Notes under the pieces: model-generated | What the model was told of the DNA's origin: nothing | The model's database searches: none | What the model saw: only the letters and a program-made list of their open reading frames with translations | Position numbers and translations under genes: made by a program | In this document: in pieces, positions 40,020-45,743 of the stretch | Layout of the letters: every line of letters starts with the position of its first letter | Position numbering within the stretch: position 1 is the first letter of the stretch | NCBI GenBank assembly: GCA_017608705.1 | Contig: JAFCFJ010000002.1 | Coordinates: 1-45,743 of the forward strand | DNA from: Candidatus Pacearchaeota archaeon | Lineage (GTDB): Archaea > Nanobdellota > Nanobdellia > Pacearchaeales > GW2011-AR1 | Reading direction: 5' to 3' | DNA length: 45,743 nucleotides

Positions 40020-40186
40020 CACAAGAGCTCGCCTTAAGAAAGTTGATAGTGATAATAATCATAGCAATCGTTCTCGCTATTATGATATTCTTCCTTGCCA
40101 GAATCAATATAGTTGATTGGCTCAAGAATATCTTTCCTGATTTTGGTAGCGAGAAACTTTGTATTGCTCTGTTGAGAAAATGGTAA
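40016..40186 (+). CDS. Short single-pass membrane protein
   Basis: A 56-residue protein (MTQELALRKLIVIIIIAIVL...) with one hydrophobic helix at about 8-28 and a short soluble tail. No clear prepilin cleavage site is visible. The start overlaps the previous gene by 4 nt and its stop overlaps the next start (TAATG), so it is a co-translated member of the filament cluster. Function unknown. Confidence 0.7.
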   Translation: MTQELALRKLIVIIIIAIVLAIMIFFLARINIVDWLKNIFPDFGSEKLCIALLRKW

Positions 40187-41175
40187 TGCTAACGAGTGAA
40201 AAGCGCGCATTATTGCCAGCTGAGACAGCGAGGATTGTGCTTGCGGTTATAGGTATAACCTTCCTTGTGATTCTTGCAGGGAAATTGTGGTTTCAAAAAA
40301 ATGCTACGGAAGAGCAGAGGAAAAACATGGCTGAGCAACTTGCAGCGAAACTAAACGGGATGGAAGATGGCGAGTTGGCTACTATGCTGCTTCTGAACTT
40401 GCGGGGAAACTATCTTGTTAGCTATAACGCTAAACTCGAGAAGCCAAGTCTCTGTAGCTTTGGTTCATGCATTTGTATTTGTCCCTCGACAGCTGGTTTT
40501 CCTGCCAGCCCAATAAGACTCATCGAGGCATGTGATAAAAATGGTATATGCAAAGAGGTAAAGCATGAGATGGGCGGGCTTAGTTCTGGAGCAACATTTG
40601 CAGAAGAAATCAACAAGGATATTTTTGTTGTTGATCTTATCCGGGTGAGAGAGAAAATATTATTTTCGTTCCTTCCGAATGAGCAGAGCTTTGATGCAAA
40701 AAAATTGCTAAAGGATGGAGCATTCAATAGCTGGGAAACTGTCGATATAACGTTTGACTATTTGTATCCAAATTCAGGAGAGGCTATGGAGGCGAGTGCT
40801 GGCAAAGATATAAGCCAGAAGGTATTGCTCAGCATCTTCCTCACAGATTATATTGTTTCAGGCAAGAGTCCTGATGAATTTATCGAGGCTGAGAACAAGA
40901 GTCTATTAGGCATAGCAAAAAAAATTGGTGTTAGGTGTGAAAGCAAGGAAAAGCTTGACAATATATTTAGCTGCCTCTCATCGCTCCTTGAAAAACTGCA
41001 AGAGGTTTCACGAGAGCAGGAGAGCGAAGAGATAAATATGGAAACAAGAACTATATGGTTGTATGCGGTTGAGAGGCAAGGCAGGGCTGATGAGGAATGG
41101 GGGCGAATATTCTGGAATATATACAATAGTTTGCAGAGCACAAGCTCGTTGCTTGGCGAGATCTCTGGGCCGTAA
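40186..41175 (+). CDS. Exported pilin-like protein with Cys-rich segment
   Basis: A 329-residue protein. The N-terminus contains KRA|LLPAE, a class III site with Glu at +5, followed by a hydrophobic helix (IVLAVIGITFLVILAG). The large outer part has a Cys cluster (CSFGSCICIC, about 85-94) and further Cys pairs (about 118 and 246), suggesting disulfides. The start is ATG 40186 in the TAATG overlap or ATG 40180. It is likely a structural or minor component of the filament. Confidence 0.75.
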   Translation: MLTSEKRALLPAETARIVLAVIGITFLVILAGKLWFQKNATEEQRKNMAEQLAAKLNGMEDGELATMLLLNLRGNYLVSYNAKLEKPSLCSFGSCICICPSTAGFPASPIRLIEACDKNGICKEVKHEMGGLSSGATFAEEINKDIFVVDLIRVREKILFSFLPNEQSFDAKKLLKDGAFNSWETVDITFDYLYPNSGEAMEASAGKDISQKVLLSIFLTDYIVSGKSPDEFIEAENKSLLGIAKKIGVRCESKEKLDNIFSCLSSLLEKLQEVSREQESEEINMETRTIWLYAVERQGRADEEWGRIFWNIYNSLQSTSSLLGEISGP

Positions 41176-41176
41176 A

Positions 41177-41299
41177 ATGAATAAGAGAAGAGGTAGGAGG
41201 GCGATAGAAGAGCTTGTGAAGATTGTGTTATGGATAATTTTGTTCATAGTGCTTGCCTCAGCACTTTATTTTTTGCTCAGACGCCTGACAGGAGGTTAA
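41177..41299 (+). CDS. Tiny pilin-like protein
   Basis: A 40-residue protein. MNKRRG|RRAIEELV fits a class III cleavage after Gly6 with Glu at +5, followed by one hydrophobic helix (IVLWIILFIVLASALYFLL) and a short tail. It begins 1 nt after the previous stop. If processed, the mature product would be only about 34 residues. Confidence 0.7.
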   Translation: MNKRRGRRAIEELVKIVLWIILFIVLASALYFLLRRLTGG

Positions 41300-41329
41300 G
41301 TTTAAATTTTTCAAAAACCTTGGGAAAAG

Positions 41330-41866
41330 ATGAAAAGAAATGGAGAGCTTACATCAAAGCAGCTTGTTACGATAATCTTGTTAGTGGTTGGTTTTGCCAT
41401 ACTGCTGATATTCTACGCTTCATTCCCTTGGCGTCAAGAAGCGAGCAAGCAGGCATGCCATCAAAGCGTAGTTATGAGGGCTACGATGCCATCTGTCGCG
41501 CAGAACATGATACAGCTGAATTGTAAAACAAGCAAGATTTGTCTTACAGCTTCGCGTTTCGGCAAATGCAAAGAATTTGAAGGAAGCAATGATGTGAGAC
41601 GTATCGTTGTTCGGAGCAAGGAAGATATAGAGCGCGCGCTCATACAGGAAATGTATGACTGTTGGTGGATGATGGGCGAGGGCAAGATAAGTCTATTCTC
41701 ACGATACATTGCTGAAACTTATGGTCTTAGCAAGATATATCCTACTTGTGTGATATGCTCGAGAATAGCCTTTGCTGATGATATAGGCAGGGTTGTGAGT
41801 GAAGATGAACTGAGCAGTATTGATTTGATAAAATATGCGAAGGAGCCAAAACGTGAAGCTTGGTGA
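41330..41866 (+). CDS. Exported Cys-rich filament-locus protein, N-terminal part (frameshifted)
   Basis: A 178-residue product with an N-terminal hydrophobic helix after ELTSKQLVTIILLVVGFAIL and paired Cys (CHQSV, CKTSKIC, CWWMMGEG, CVICSRIAF). A TATA-like GTTTAAATTTTT lies about 24 nt upstream. I recall DPANN proteins in which this sequence continues directly into the product of the next overlapping frame. The stop therefore appears to be due to an indel at or near 41850-41866 (CCAAAACGTG), making this the first half of one longer protein. Confidence 0.7.
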   Translation: MKRNGELTSKQLVTIILLVVGFAILLIFYASFPWRQEASKQACHQSVVMRATMPSVAQNMIQLNCKTSKICLTASRFGKCKEFEGSNDVRRIVVRSKEDIERALIQEMYDCWWMMGEGKISLFSRYIAETYGLSKIYPTCVICSRIAFADDIGRVVSEDELSSIDLIKYAKEPKREAW

Positions 41867-42323
41867 TATAGCCACGTATCTTGAGGAACTTGGCGTGGCG
41901 ATTGATGCAAGCGAAGAGGATGAGCAGTTGTTCGAGCCAATACAGCAGGGGGCTAGCACAAAGAGCAAGGAGGTTGCAATCTTATTCATGCAAATAAATG
42001 CACCGGGCCAGATTGACAGCCTTGTTAATCTTGCCTATGCTCTTGCCGGAACAGCAACCCTCGGTTCGTTCGTGGCGCCCAAAACGGTGGTGGCGGGCTT
42101 CAAACTTGCTGCGAGCCATCCAGCCTTGACTCTTGTGGCCATGGCGCTCGGCGTAACAGCACAACAGCTCAATGTTGCGTGGCAACGTAGTATTGCTGCA
42201 GGTTATTGCGGTGACCTCACGAGTAGTAGTGAGGCAAGAAATGGTTGTTCTGCTGTTCGTATTGTTAGCTATGAGCCCGAAGCAATCTCTCAGTTTTGTG
42301 TAAACATTGAGGGTATGAGCTAA
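41835..42323 (+). CDS. Exported filament-locus protein, C-terminal part (frameshifted continuation)
   Basis: This frame overlaps the end of the previous one by 32 nt and reads KLGDIATYLEEL, then a soluble segment, then AILFMQINAPGQ, a hydrophobic stretch (ALAGTATLGSFVAPKTVVAG, then TLVAMALGVTA) and a Cys-containing end (AGYCGD, NGCSAV, QFCVNI). It most likely forms one gene with 41330-41866; ATG 41835 is then not a true start. No separate promoter or ribosome-binding site is seen before it. Confidence 0.65.
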   Translation: MRRSQNVKLGDIATYLEELGVAIDASEEDEQLFEPIQQGASTKSKEVAILFMQINAPGQIDSLVNLAYALAGTATLGSFVAPKTVVAGFKLAASHPALTLVAMALGVTAQQLNVAWQRSIAAGYCGDLTSSSEARNGCSAVRIVSYEPEAISQFCVNIEGMS

Positions 42324-42376
42324 AAGTGCTGGTAACAAGAGGCAAGCTTTATTAAACCATCTCTCCTATAATTTTC

Positions 42377-42487
42377 ATGCCAGGAAAAAGAGGTGCCACT
42401 GAGTTGGTTATGGAAAATCTAATTTTTATCATTCTGAATATAGCCTTCTTTGCTTCTGGCGAAGCCAGGAACAAACATAACTCTTAG
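42377..42487 (+). pseudogene. Pilin-like protein, N-terminal fragment
   Basis: ATG 42377 begins MPGKRGATELVMENLIFIIL, a class III-type N-terminus (KRG|ATELV) and the first part of a hydrophobic helix. A TATA-like GCTTTATTAAAC lies about 27 nt upstream. The frame then runs out of homology after NIAFFA and stops at 42487. The rest of the gene is found in another frame from about 42453. Confidence 0.55.
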
Positions 42488-42680
42488 CTTAGACGAGCTT
42501 TTCAGGAGGGCAAGCAAAAATAGCTTCAGCGGTAATGTGGTGAGCATAGATCCAAAAACCAATGCTGTGCTTGTCAGAGTTAGCGAGAGAAGTGGTTATG
42601 AGATGAGACACTTCAATCCAAATGCAGTGGTGTGGAAACTCGATAAAGAAGATAAAGCCCTGTTCCTCGAAATAAAATGA
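42450..42680 (+). CDS. Pilin-like protein, C-terminal fragment
   Basis: About 75 residues: AKPGTNITLSLDELFRRASK followed by a compact beta domain (FSGNVVSIDPKTNAVLVRVS). I recall DPANN proteins in which this domain follows a KRGA...IFIIL helix through about 30 residues that are absent here. It is therefore the second part of the gene started at 42377, separated by a frame change and an internal loss. The TTG at 42450 is unlikely to be a true start. The stop overlaps the next start as ATGA. Confidence 0.6.
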   Translation: MLLAKPGTNITLSLDELFRRASKNSFSGNVVSIDPKTNAVLVRVSERSGYEMRHFNPNAVVWKLDKEDKALFLEIK

Positions 42681-43087
42681 GAAGGCAAGGCAAACTTATG
42701 TCCGCATGGTGGTTCTTTGTGATTGTGATCATAGCAGTAGCTGTTATCTCTGCTACGGTTATGTTCTATAACTCAAGTTTTGATACAAGAGAGCTCGAAG
42801 CTAAAATTATGGCAACAAGAGCCCTGACATGTATTATGCATAATATTTCGCTTGCAGATTGCTTTTCCACCGTTGCCATGCAAGCCTGTAATTACTATAT
42901 AGCTATTCTTGACGAAAACAATGTTGTTATTGAGGAACTTGGAAAGCGCGCGTTTTTGCAAGAGTGTGAAATACAGCGCAAGGTTATTGCAAGGCGCTAT
43001 GCAAAATGTTACAGCACAAGACTCTATTTGAATGATAGGCTTATTCGTGTGCTTACAGCAAGCAATGAAAATGGCAAGAGGATTTAG
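42677..43087 (+). CDS. Pilin-like exported protein
   Basis: A 136-residue protein. MRRQG|KLMSAWW precedes a hydrophobic helix (FFVIVIIAVAVISATVMFY). The outer domain has five or six Cys (CIMHN, ADCF, QACN, QECE, AKCY), consistent with disulfides. It overlaps the previous frame by 4 nt, is followed by the next member after 4 nt, and belongs to the secreted-subunit series of the filament locus. Confidence 0.7.
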   Translation: MRRQGKLMSAWWFFVIVIIAVAVISATVMFYNSSFDTRELEAKIMATRALTCIMHNISLADCFSTVAMQACNYYIAILDENNVVIEELGKRAFLQECEIQRKVIARRYAKCYSTRLYLNDRLIRVLTASNENGKRI

Positions 43088-43091
43088 CAAA

Positions 43092-43628
43092 ATGTTTAGG
43101 GCAAAAAAAGCACAGGTAGGTGTTACGCTAACATGGTTTTTCGCATTCTTACTGATATGCGTGATAATCTTTCTATTTCTTGCATTCTCAAGCATGATAT
43201 TTGCGAAGCGAGTACCAACAAGGCTTTTGTCAAGCATCACAGACAAATTTTTTGGCTCTACTACGCTGTATGAAGGAAGAGAGCTGGACATGCTTTTGCT
43301 TTCATCATTGTTGCAAGGCAATGCTGAGTGGCAAGCTGGCAACTCTACATTGTTCGATTTGGTGAGATATTGGGCGATGACTGGCAACAGCGAAGTTGCA
43401 GGAGTTATAAAAAATAAGATTGTGGCAGTAATTAGCCAGCATGAATGTTATTATTTTTACATTCCTTCGCAAAAACTCAGCTATGATGCTCTTGTCTTGA
43501 TGCAAGGCCATGGCTATTCGAAGATGCCGACAAAACTCATTGCTGAGCTTGATAAGGATTCAGCTATGCTAAGGTTTGGCGAGGCAAAAGAAAATAAAAT
43601 ATATCTGCTGACAAGATGTGTAAAATGA
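43092..43628 (+). CDS. Pilin-like membrane-anchored protein
   Basis: A 178-residue protein starting MFRAKKAQVGVTLTWFFAFL. The basic KKAQ followed by a hydrophobic helix resembles a pilin-type N-terminus, although the +5 Glu is missing. The outer part is a mixed domain without clear motifs. ATG 43092 lies 4 nt after the previous stop; ATG 43071 is an alternative. The stop overlaps the next ATG by 4 nt. Confidence 0.7.
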   Translation: MFRAKKAQVGVTLTWFFAFLLICVIIFLFLAFSSMIFAKRVPTRLLSSITDKFFGSTTLYEGRELDMLLLSSLLQGNAEWQAGNSTLFDLVRYWAMTGNSEVAGVIKNKIVAVISQHECYYFYIPSQKLSYDALVLMQGHGYSKMPTKLIAELDKDSAMLRFGEAKENKIYLLTRCVK

Positions 43629-44344
43629 TAAAAGAAAAAAGAGGGAGCATTTACATAGTATTGCTTGTGTTCATGACCTTAGCGCTATGCATAGCCTCTC
43701 TTTTTATTTTTGTAACACAATCTTACAAAATCAACAAGAGGTTTGCGGAACTAAACATGCTCGACAAAATCTATGCCAATGCTACGGGGACAGAGTTCTA
43801 TGTCAGACAGAGCATGGGAGAGGCGATGGTAGAGAGTTACAGGAAAATTGTGCAATACTACGAGTTTATTGATCCAAGTTGCTTCGAAGATGGCGTGCCT
43901 TTCTTTTGCTCTCTTTCCTCAGACATTAACACAAAATTTGTACAGGAATTTGAAAAAAGTTTCAGAAACAAAATAAGCAAGGTTTTGCAAAACAATGCAT
44001 TTGAGGTCAATTTTGATGGTAACACGGTTCATGTCAAAACAGCATTGTTTTTAGAAGAGAAAAATAGGCATGCTAGAGTTAGCTATCTTTATACATTCAA
44101 TGAGAGCGTTTCACTTCGCGATCTCGGGCTCGTGAGTTTTTCAGCTTTGCATAATATAGCTATGGAATGTGTAGCTAACGAGAAATGCTGGCAACAAGAG
44201 CTCGCGGATTTTGATTCTCGCGTTACAAGAATCGAGGCAGGGAGCGAGACCTATTACAAAATCACGCTTGAGAGCAAGCATAAATTTTTTACAGACAAAA
44301 AAACTCTAGAAGGTGTGAGGCTTGATTTTTATTTGCGTGGATAG
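43625..44344 (+). CDS. Pilin-like exported protein
   Basis: A 239-residue protein starting MIKEKRGSIYIVLLVFMTLAL. KRG precedes a hydrophobic helix as in type IV pilins, followed by FVTQSYKINKRFAELN and a larger outer domain with Cys pairs (SCFEDG, FFCSL, MECVANEKCW). It overlaps the previous gene by ATGA. It could be a minor pilin or adhesin of the filament. Confidence 0.7.
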   Translation: MIKEKRGSIYIVLLVFMTLALCIASLFIFVTQSYKINKRFAELNMLDKIYANATGTEFYVRQSMGEAMVESYRKIVQYYEFIDPSCFEDGVPFFCSLSSDINTKFVQEFEKSFRNKISKVLQNNAFEVNFDGNTVHVKTALFLEEKNRHARVSYLYTFNESVSLRDLGLVSFSALHNIAMECVANEKCWQQELADFDSRVTRIEAGSETYYKITLESKHKFFTDKKTLEGVRLDFYLRG

Positions 44345-44401
44345 TTTTACAAAACCTTTTTAAATCCTTGTTTGTTATTTTTGGCAAGAAAAGAGGTTAA
44401 A

Positions 44402-44809
44402 ATGGAAAAAACAGGACAAGGTACTCCGATATGGGTCATCATCGCGTTGGTGCTTGGTCTTGTAGTGCTTGTTGTCTTGATAATTGGCTTTACGCAGGGA
44501 TGGGACAAAGTGCGAGACTGGTTTACCCCAAGCAGCAATCTTGCAGCAATACAGCAAAACTGTGAGACAGCATGCGTAACAGGAGTGAAAGCAGATTTCT
44601 GTGCATTGCGTGAAGTCAGGGGCATAGCTGATGCCGAGCTGAACAAAATTGCAAGAGAGATCAGCGGGGGCCAAGAATGTGGTGGCACGGATAGGATTAA
44701 TGGAGAGAACGGGCAGTATGTTGATTGCAAGAGGAAAAAAGCCAAGGTTACTTGTGAAACACTCGCTAACATAGATTTGATAAGTGTGAGTTGTGATTTC
44801 ACTTGCTAA
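44402..44809 (+). CDS. Cys-rich membrane-anchored filament-locus protein
   Basis: A 135-residue protein starting MEKTGQGTPIWVIIALVLGL. One hydrophobic helix (about 10-32) is followed by an outer domain with eight or more Cys (NCETACV, DFCALR, QECGG, DCKR, VTCET, SCDFTC), clearly a disulfide-rich module. A TATA-like CTTTTTAAAT (about 44356-44366) and a Shine-Dalgarno AGAGGTTAAA precede ATG 44402, so it has its own promoter. It may be the major or a regulated subunit. Confidence 0.7.
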   Translation: MEKTGQGTPIWVIIALVLGLVVLVVLIIGFTQGWDKVRDWFTPSSNLAAIQQNCETACVTGVKADFCALREVRGIADAELNKIAREISGGQECGGTDRINGENGQYVDCKRKKAKVTCETLANIDLISVSCDFTC

Positions 44810-44820
44810 AGTTTCGTGAA

Positions 44821-44940
44821 ATGAGCATAGATTATGCAGTGCCGGACAAGCGCACCACCAAGAAAGATCTCAAACGTAAGCGTAAGTATCGTGTTTATAA
44901 GCGTGGTGGCAAGCATAGAACCGCGAGTAAGAAAAAATAG
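44821..44940 (+). CDS. Very basic 39-residue protein
   Basis: ATG 44821 to TAG 44940 encodes MSIDYAVPDKRTTKKDLKRK followed by RKYRVYKRGGKHRT and a Lys-rich end. About 45% of the residues are Lys or Arg. It sits between the Cys-rich subunit (11-nt gap) and the prepilin peptidase (8-nt gap) in the same direction. Probably a small nucleic-acid- or membrane-surface-binding protein; function unknown. Confidence 0.55.
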   Translation: MSIDYAVPDKRTTKKDLKRKRKYRVYKRGGKHRTASKKK

Positions 44941-44948
44941 AATGGGAA

Positions 44949-45743
44949 ATGGAACCAGAATTTTTTCTCTTTACCCTTGCCTTAATATGGATTATTGCAG
45001 CTGTTGTTCAGGATGTAAGACAGAGGGAAGTAGCTAATTGGCTTAATTATGGTCTCGTGCTCTTTGCATTTATCTTCCGTGTTTTCTATTCACTTCTCCA
45101 TAGCAGTTTCTCGTTCTTGCTTTACGGCCTTGTTGGCTTTGGTATTTTCTTTGTTCTTGCTTATCTTTTCTACTATTGTCATGTGTTTGCTGGTGGCGAC
45201 GCAAAACTTTTTATGGCTCTGGGCATGGTCCTGCCAACTGCAAGAAGCTTGACTGAAAATATTTTTCTTCTCGCTGTGTTTGTCTTTTTGCTTTTTGTTG
45301 CTGGCTCTATTTATGGCTTTGTCTATTCAGCACTTCTCGTGATGCTGAAACCAAAAAAATTTTCGCAAGAATTTTTAAAGCTAGCGAGGCAACGGCGATG
45401 GAAAGCCAACATTATTCTTGCGGTTGTGTTTGCATTGATACTCTCTGCACTAGCTTTTCTAACAGATATCGCACTGCTTTTTATGCTTGCCGCCCTTATT
45501 CTTGCATTTCCTTTCCTATATCTTTATGCCAAGGCCATCGAGGAAGCATGCATGGTTAAAAGTATAAAAACGAGAGCATTGCGAGAAGGAGACTGGCTTT
45601 ATCAACCAGTTAAGCTTGGTAAAACACTAATAAAGCCAAGATGGGAAGGTCTTAGCGTGGAAGAAATAAAGCTTTTACAACGTTACAAGCGAAGAGTTAA
45701 GATAAAGGAAGGAATGCCGTTCACAGTTGCTTTCCTTATAGCC
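44949..45743 (+). CDS. Type IV prepilin/prearchaellin peptidase (A24), truncated by window edge
   Basis: At least 265 residues, open at the right edge. An N-terminal membrane segment is followed by the first catalytic Asp in DVRQREVANWLNYG (about 22-35) and the second in GGDAKLFMALG (about 82-92), the GxGD-type signature. Further membrane helices and a soluble C-terminal extension (REGDWLYQPVKLGKTLIKPR) follow. It processes the class III signal peptides of the small proteins just upstream. ATG 44949 (MEPEFFLFTLAL) is chosen over ATG 44942, which reads a different frame. Confidence 0.9.
   Translation, partial: MEPEFFLFTLALIWIIAAVVQDVRQREVANWLNYGLVLFAFIFRVFYSLLHSSFSFLLYGLVGFGIFFVLAYLFYYCHVFAGGDAKLFMALGMVLPTARSLTENIFLLAVFVFLLFVAGSIYGFVYSALLVMLKPKKFSQEFLKLARQRRWKANIILAVVFALILSALAFLTDIALLFMLAALILAFPFLYLYAKAIEEACMVKSIKTRALREGDWLYQPVKLGKTLIKPRWEGLSVEEIKLLQRYKRRVKIKEGMPFTVAFLIA

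Noticed and set aside
1-45743. Insertion sequences, integrases, prophage or integrative-element boundaries
   Set aside because: No transposase, integrase, long terminal inverted repeat or tRNA-anchored duplication was seen; gene content is chromosomal housekeeping plus envelope genes.

Overview
This is a chromosomal window from an archaeon, most likely a DPANN lineage close to Woesearchaeota/Pacearchaeota. The archaeal assignment rests on genes seen here: an Orc1/Cdc6 initiator, both subunits of the archaea-specific DNA polymerase D, Lhr and Hef helicases, TruD, ThpR, DPH6, a DRG-like GTPase and an archaeal-type secretion ATPase with a class A24 prepilin peptidase. The DPANN placement is inference, from short genes, mostly leaderless promoters (a TATA box about 25 nt before the start codon) and small membrane/pilin-like families recalled from those groups. 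Nothing suggests a plasmid or virus.

Layout. 1-877: the 5' part of a repeat-rich coiled-coil protein running off the left edge, then a broken winged-helix gene. 878-5430: Lhr helicase, PRPP synthetase, a metallophosphoesterase and tRNA-Ser(CGA). 5516-6206: a conserved hypothetical and a PRC-barrel protein, reading left. 6207-6579: a strong candidate replication origin, with a 71-nt pure A/T tract flanked by three ORB-like elements. 6580-12849: the initiator gene followed by both polymerase D subunits, an arrangement known from Pyrococcus. 12866-18730: membrane proteins, a small lipoprotein-like protein, a DRG-like GTPase, an unknown TIM-barrel-like protein and an AbrB-PhoU regulator. 18841-19872: an ARPP-1-type protein divergent from the PhoU gene, with a symmetric candidate operator between them. 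19971-23488: a compact [NiFe]-hydrogenase locus (HypA, HypC, an unknown protein and a maturation protease, convergent with the small and large subunits). 23635-30814: DPH6, M16 peptidase, ureohydrolase, ThpR, a split and frameshifted Hef, TruD and a degenerate site-2 protease. 30899-35306: a PRC-barrel protein, three tandem paralogous membrane proteins, two coiled-coil proteins and a cation antiporter. 35388-45743: a type IV-filament-like locus with an ATPase, a double GspF-type platform protein, about ten small single-pass, often Cys-rich proteins with pilin-like N-termini, and a prepilin peptidase cut by the right edge.

How the genes work together. The oriC-orc1-polD block is a self-contained replication module. 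The hydrogenase block carries structural genes, nickel/iron insertion helpers and the C-terminal protease; the protease gene overlaps tail-to-tail the DNA encoding the tail it should remove. The filament block holds the motor, platform, secreted subunits and processing enzyme in one direction. Four genes (578-804, 27526-29033, 41330-42323, 42377-42680) look frameshifted, and three of these also seem to lack an internal segment. Read mapping must decide whether this is decay or an assembly problem.
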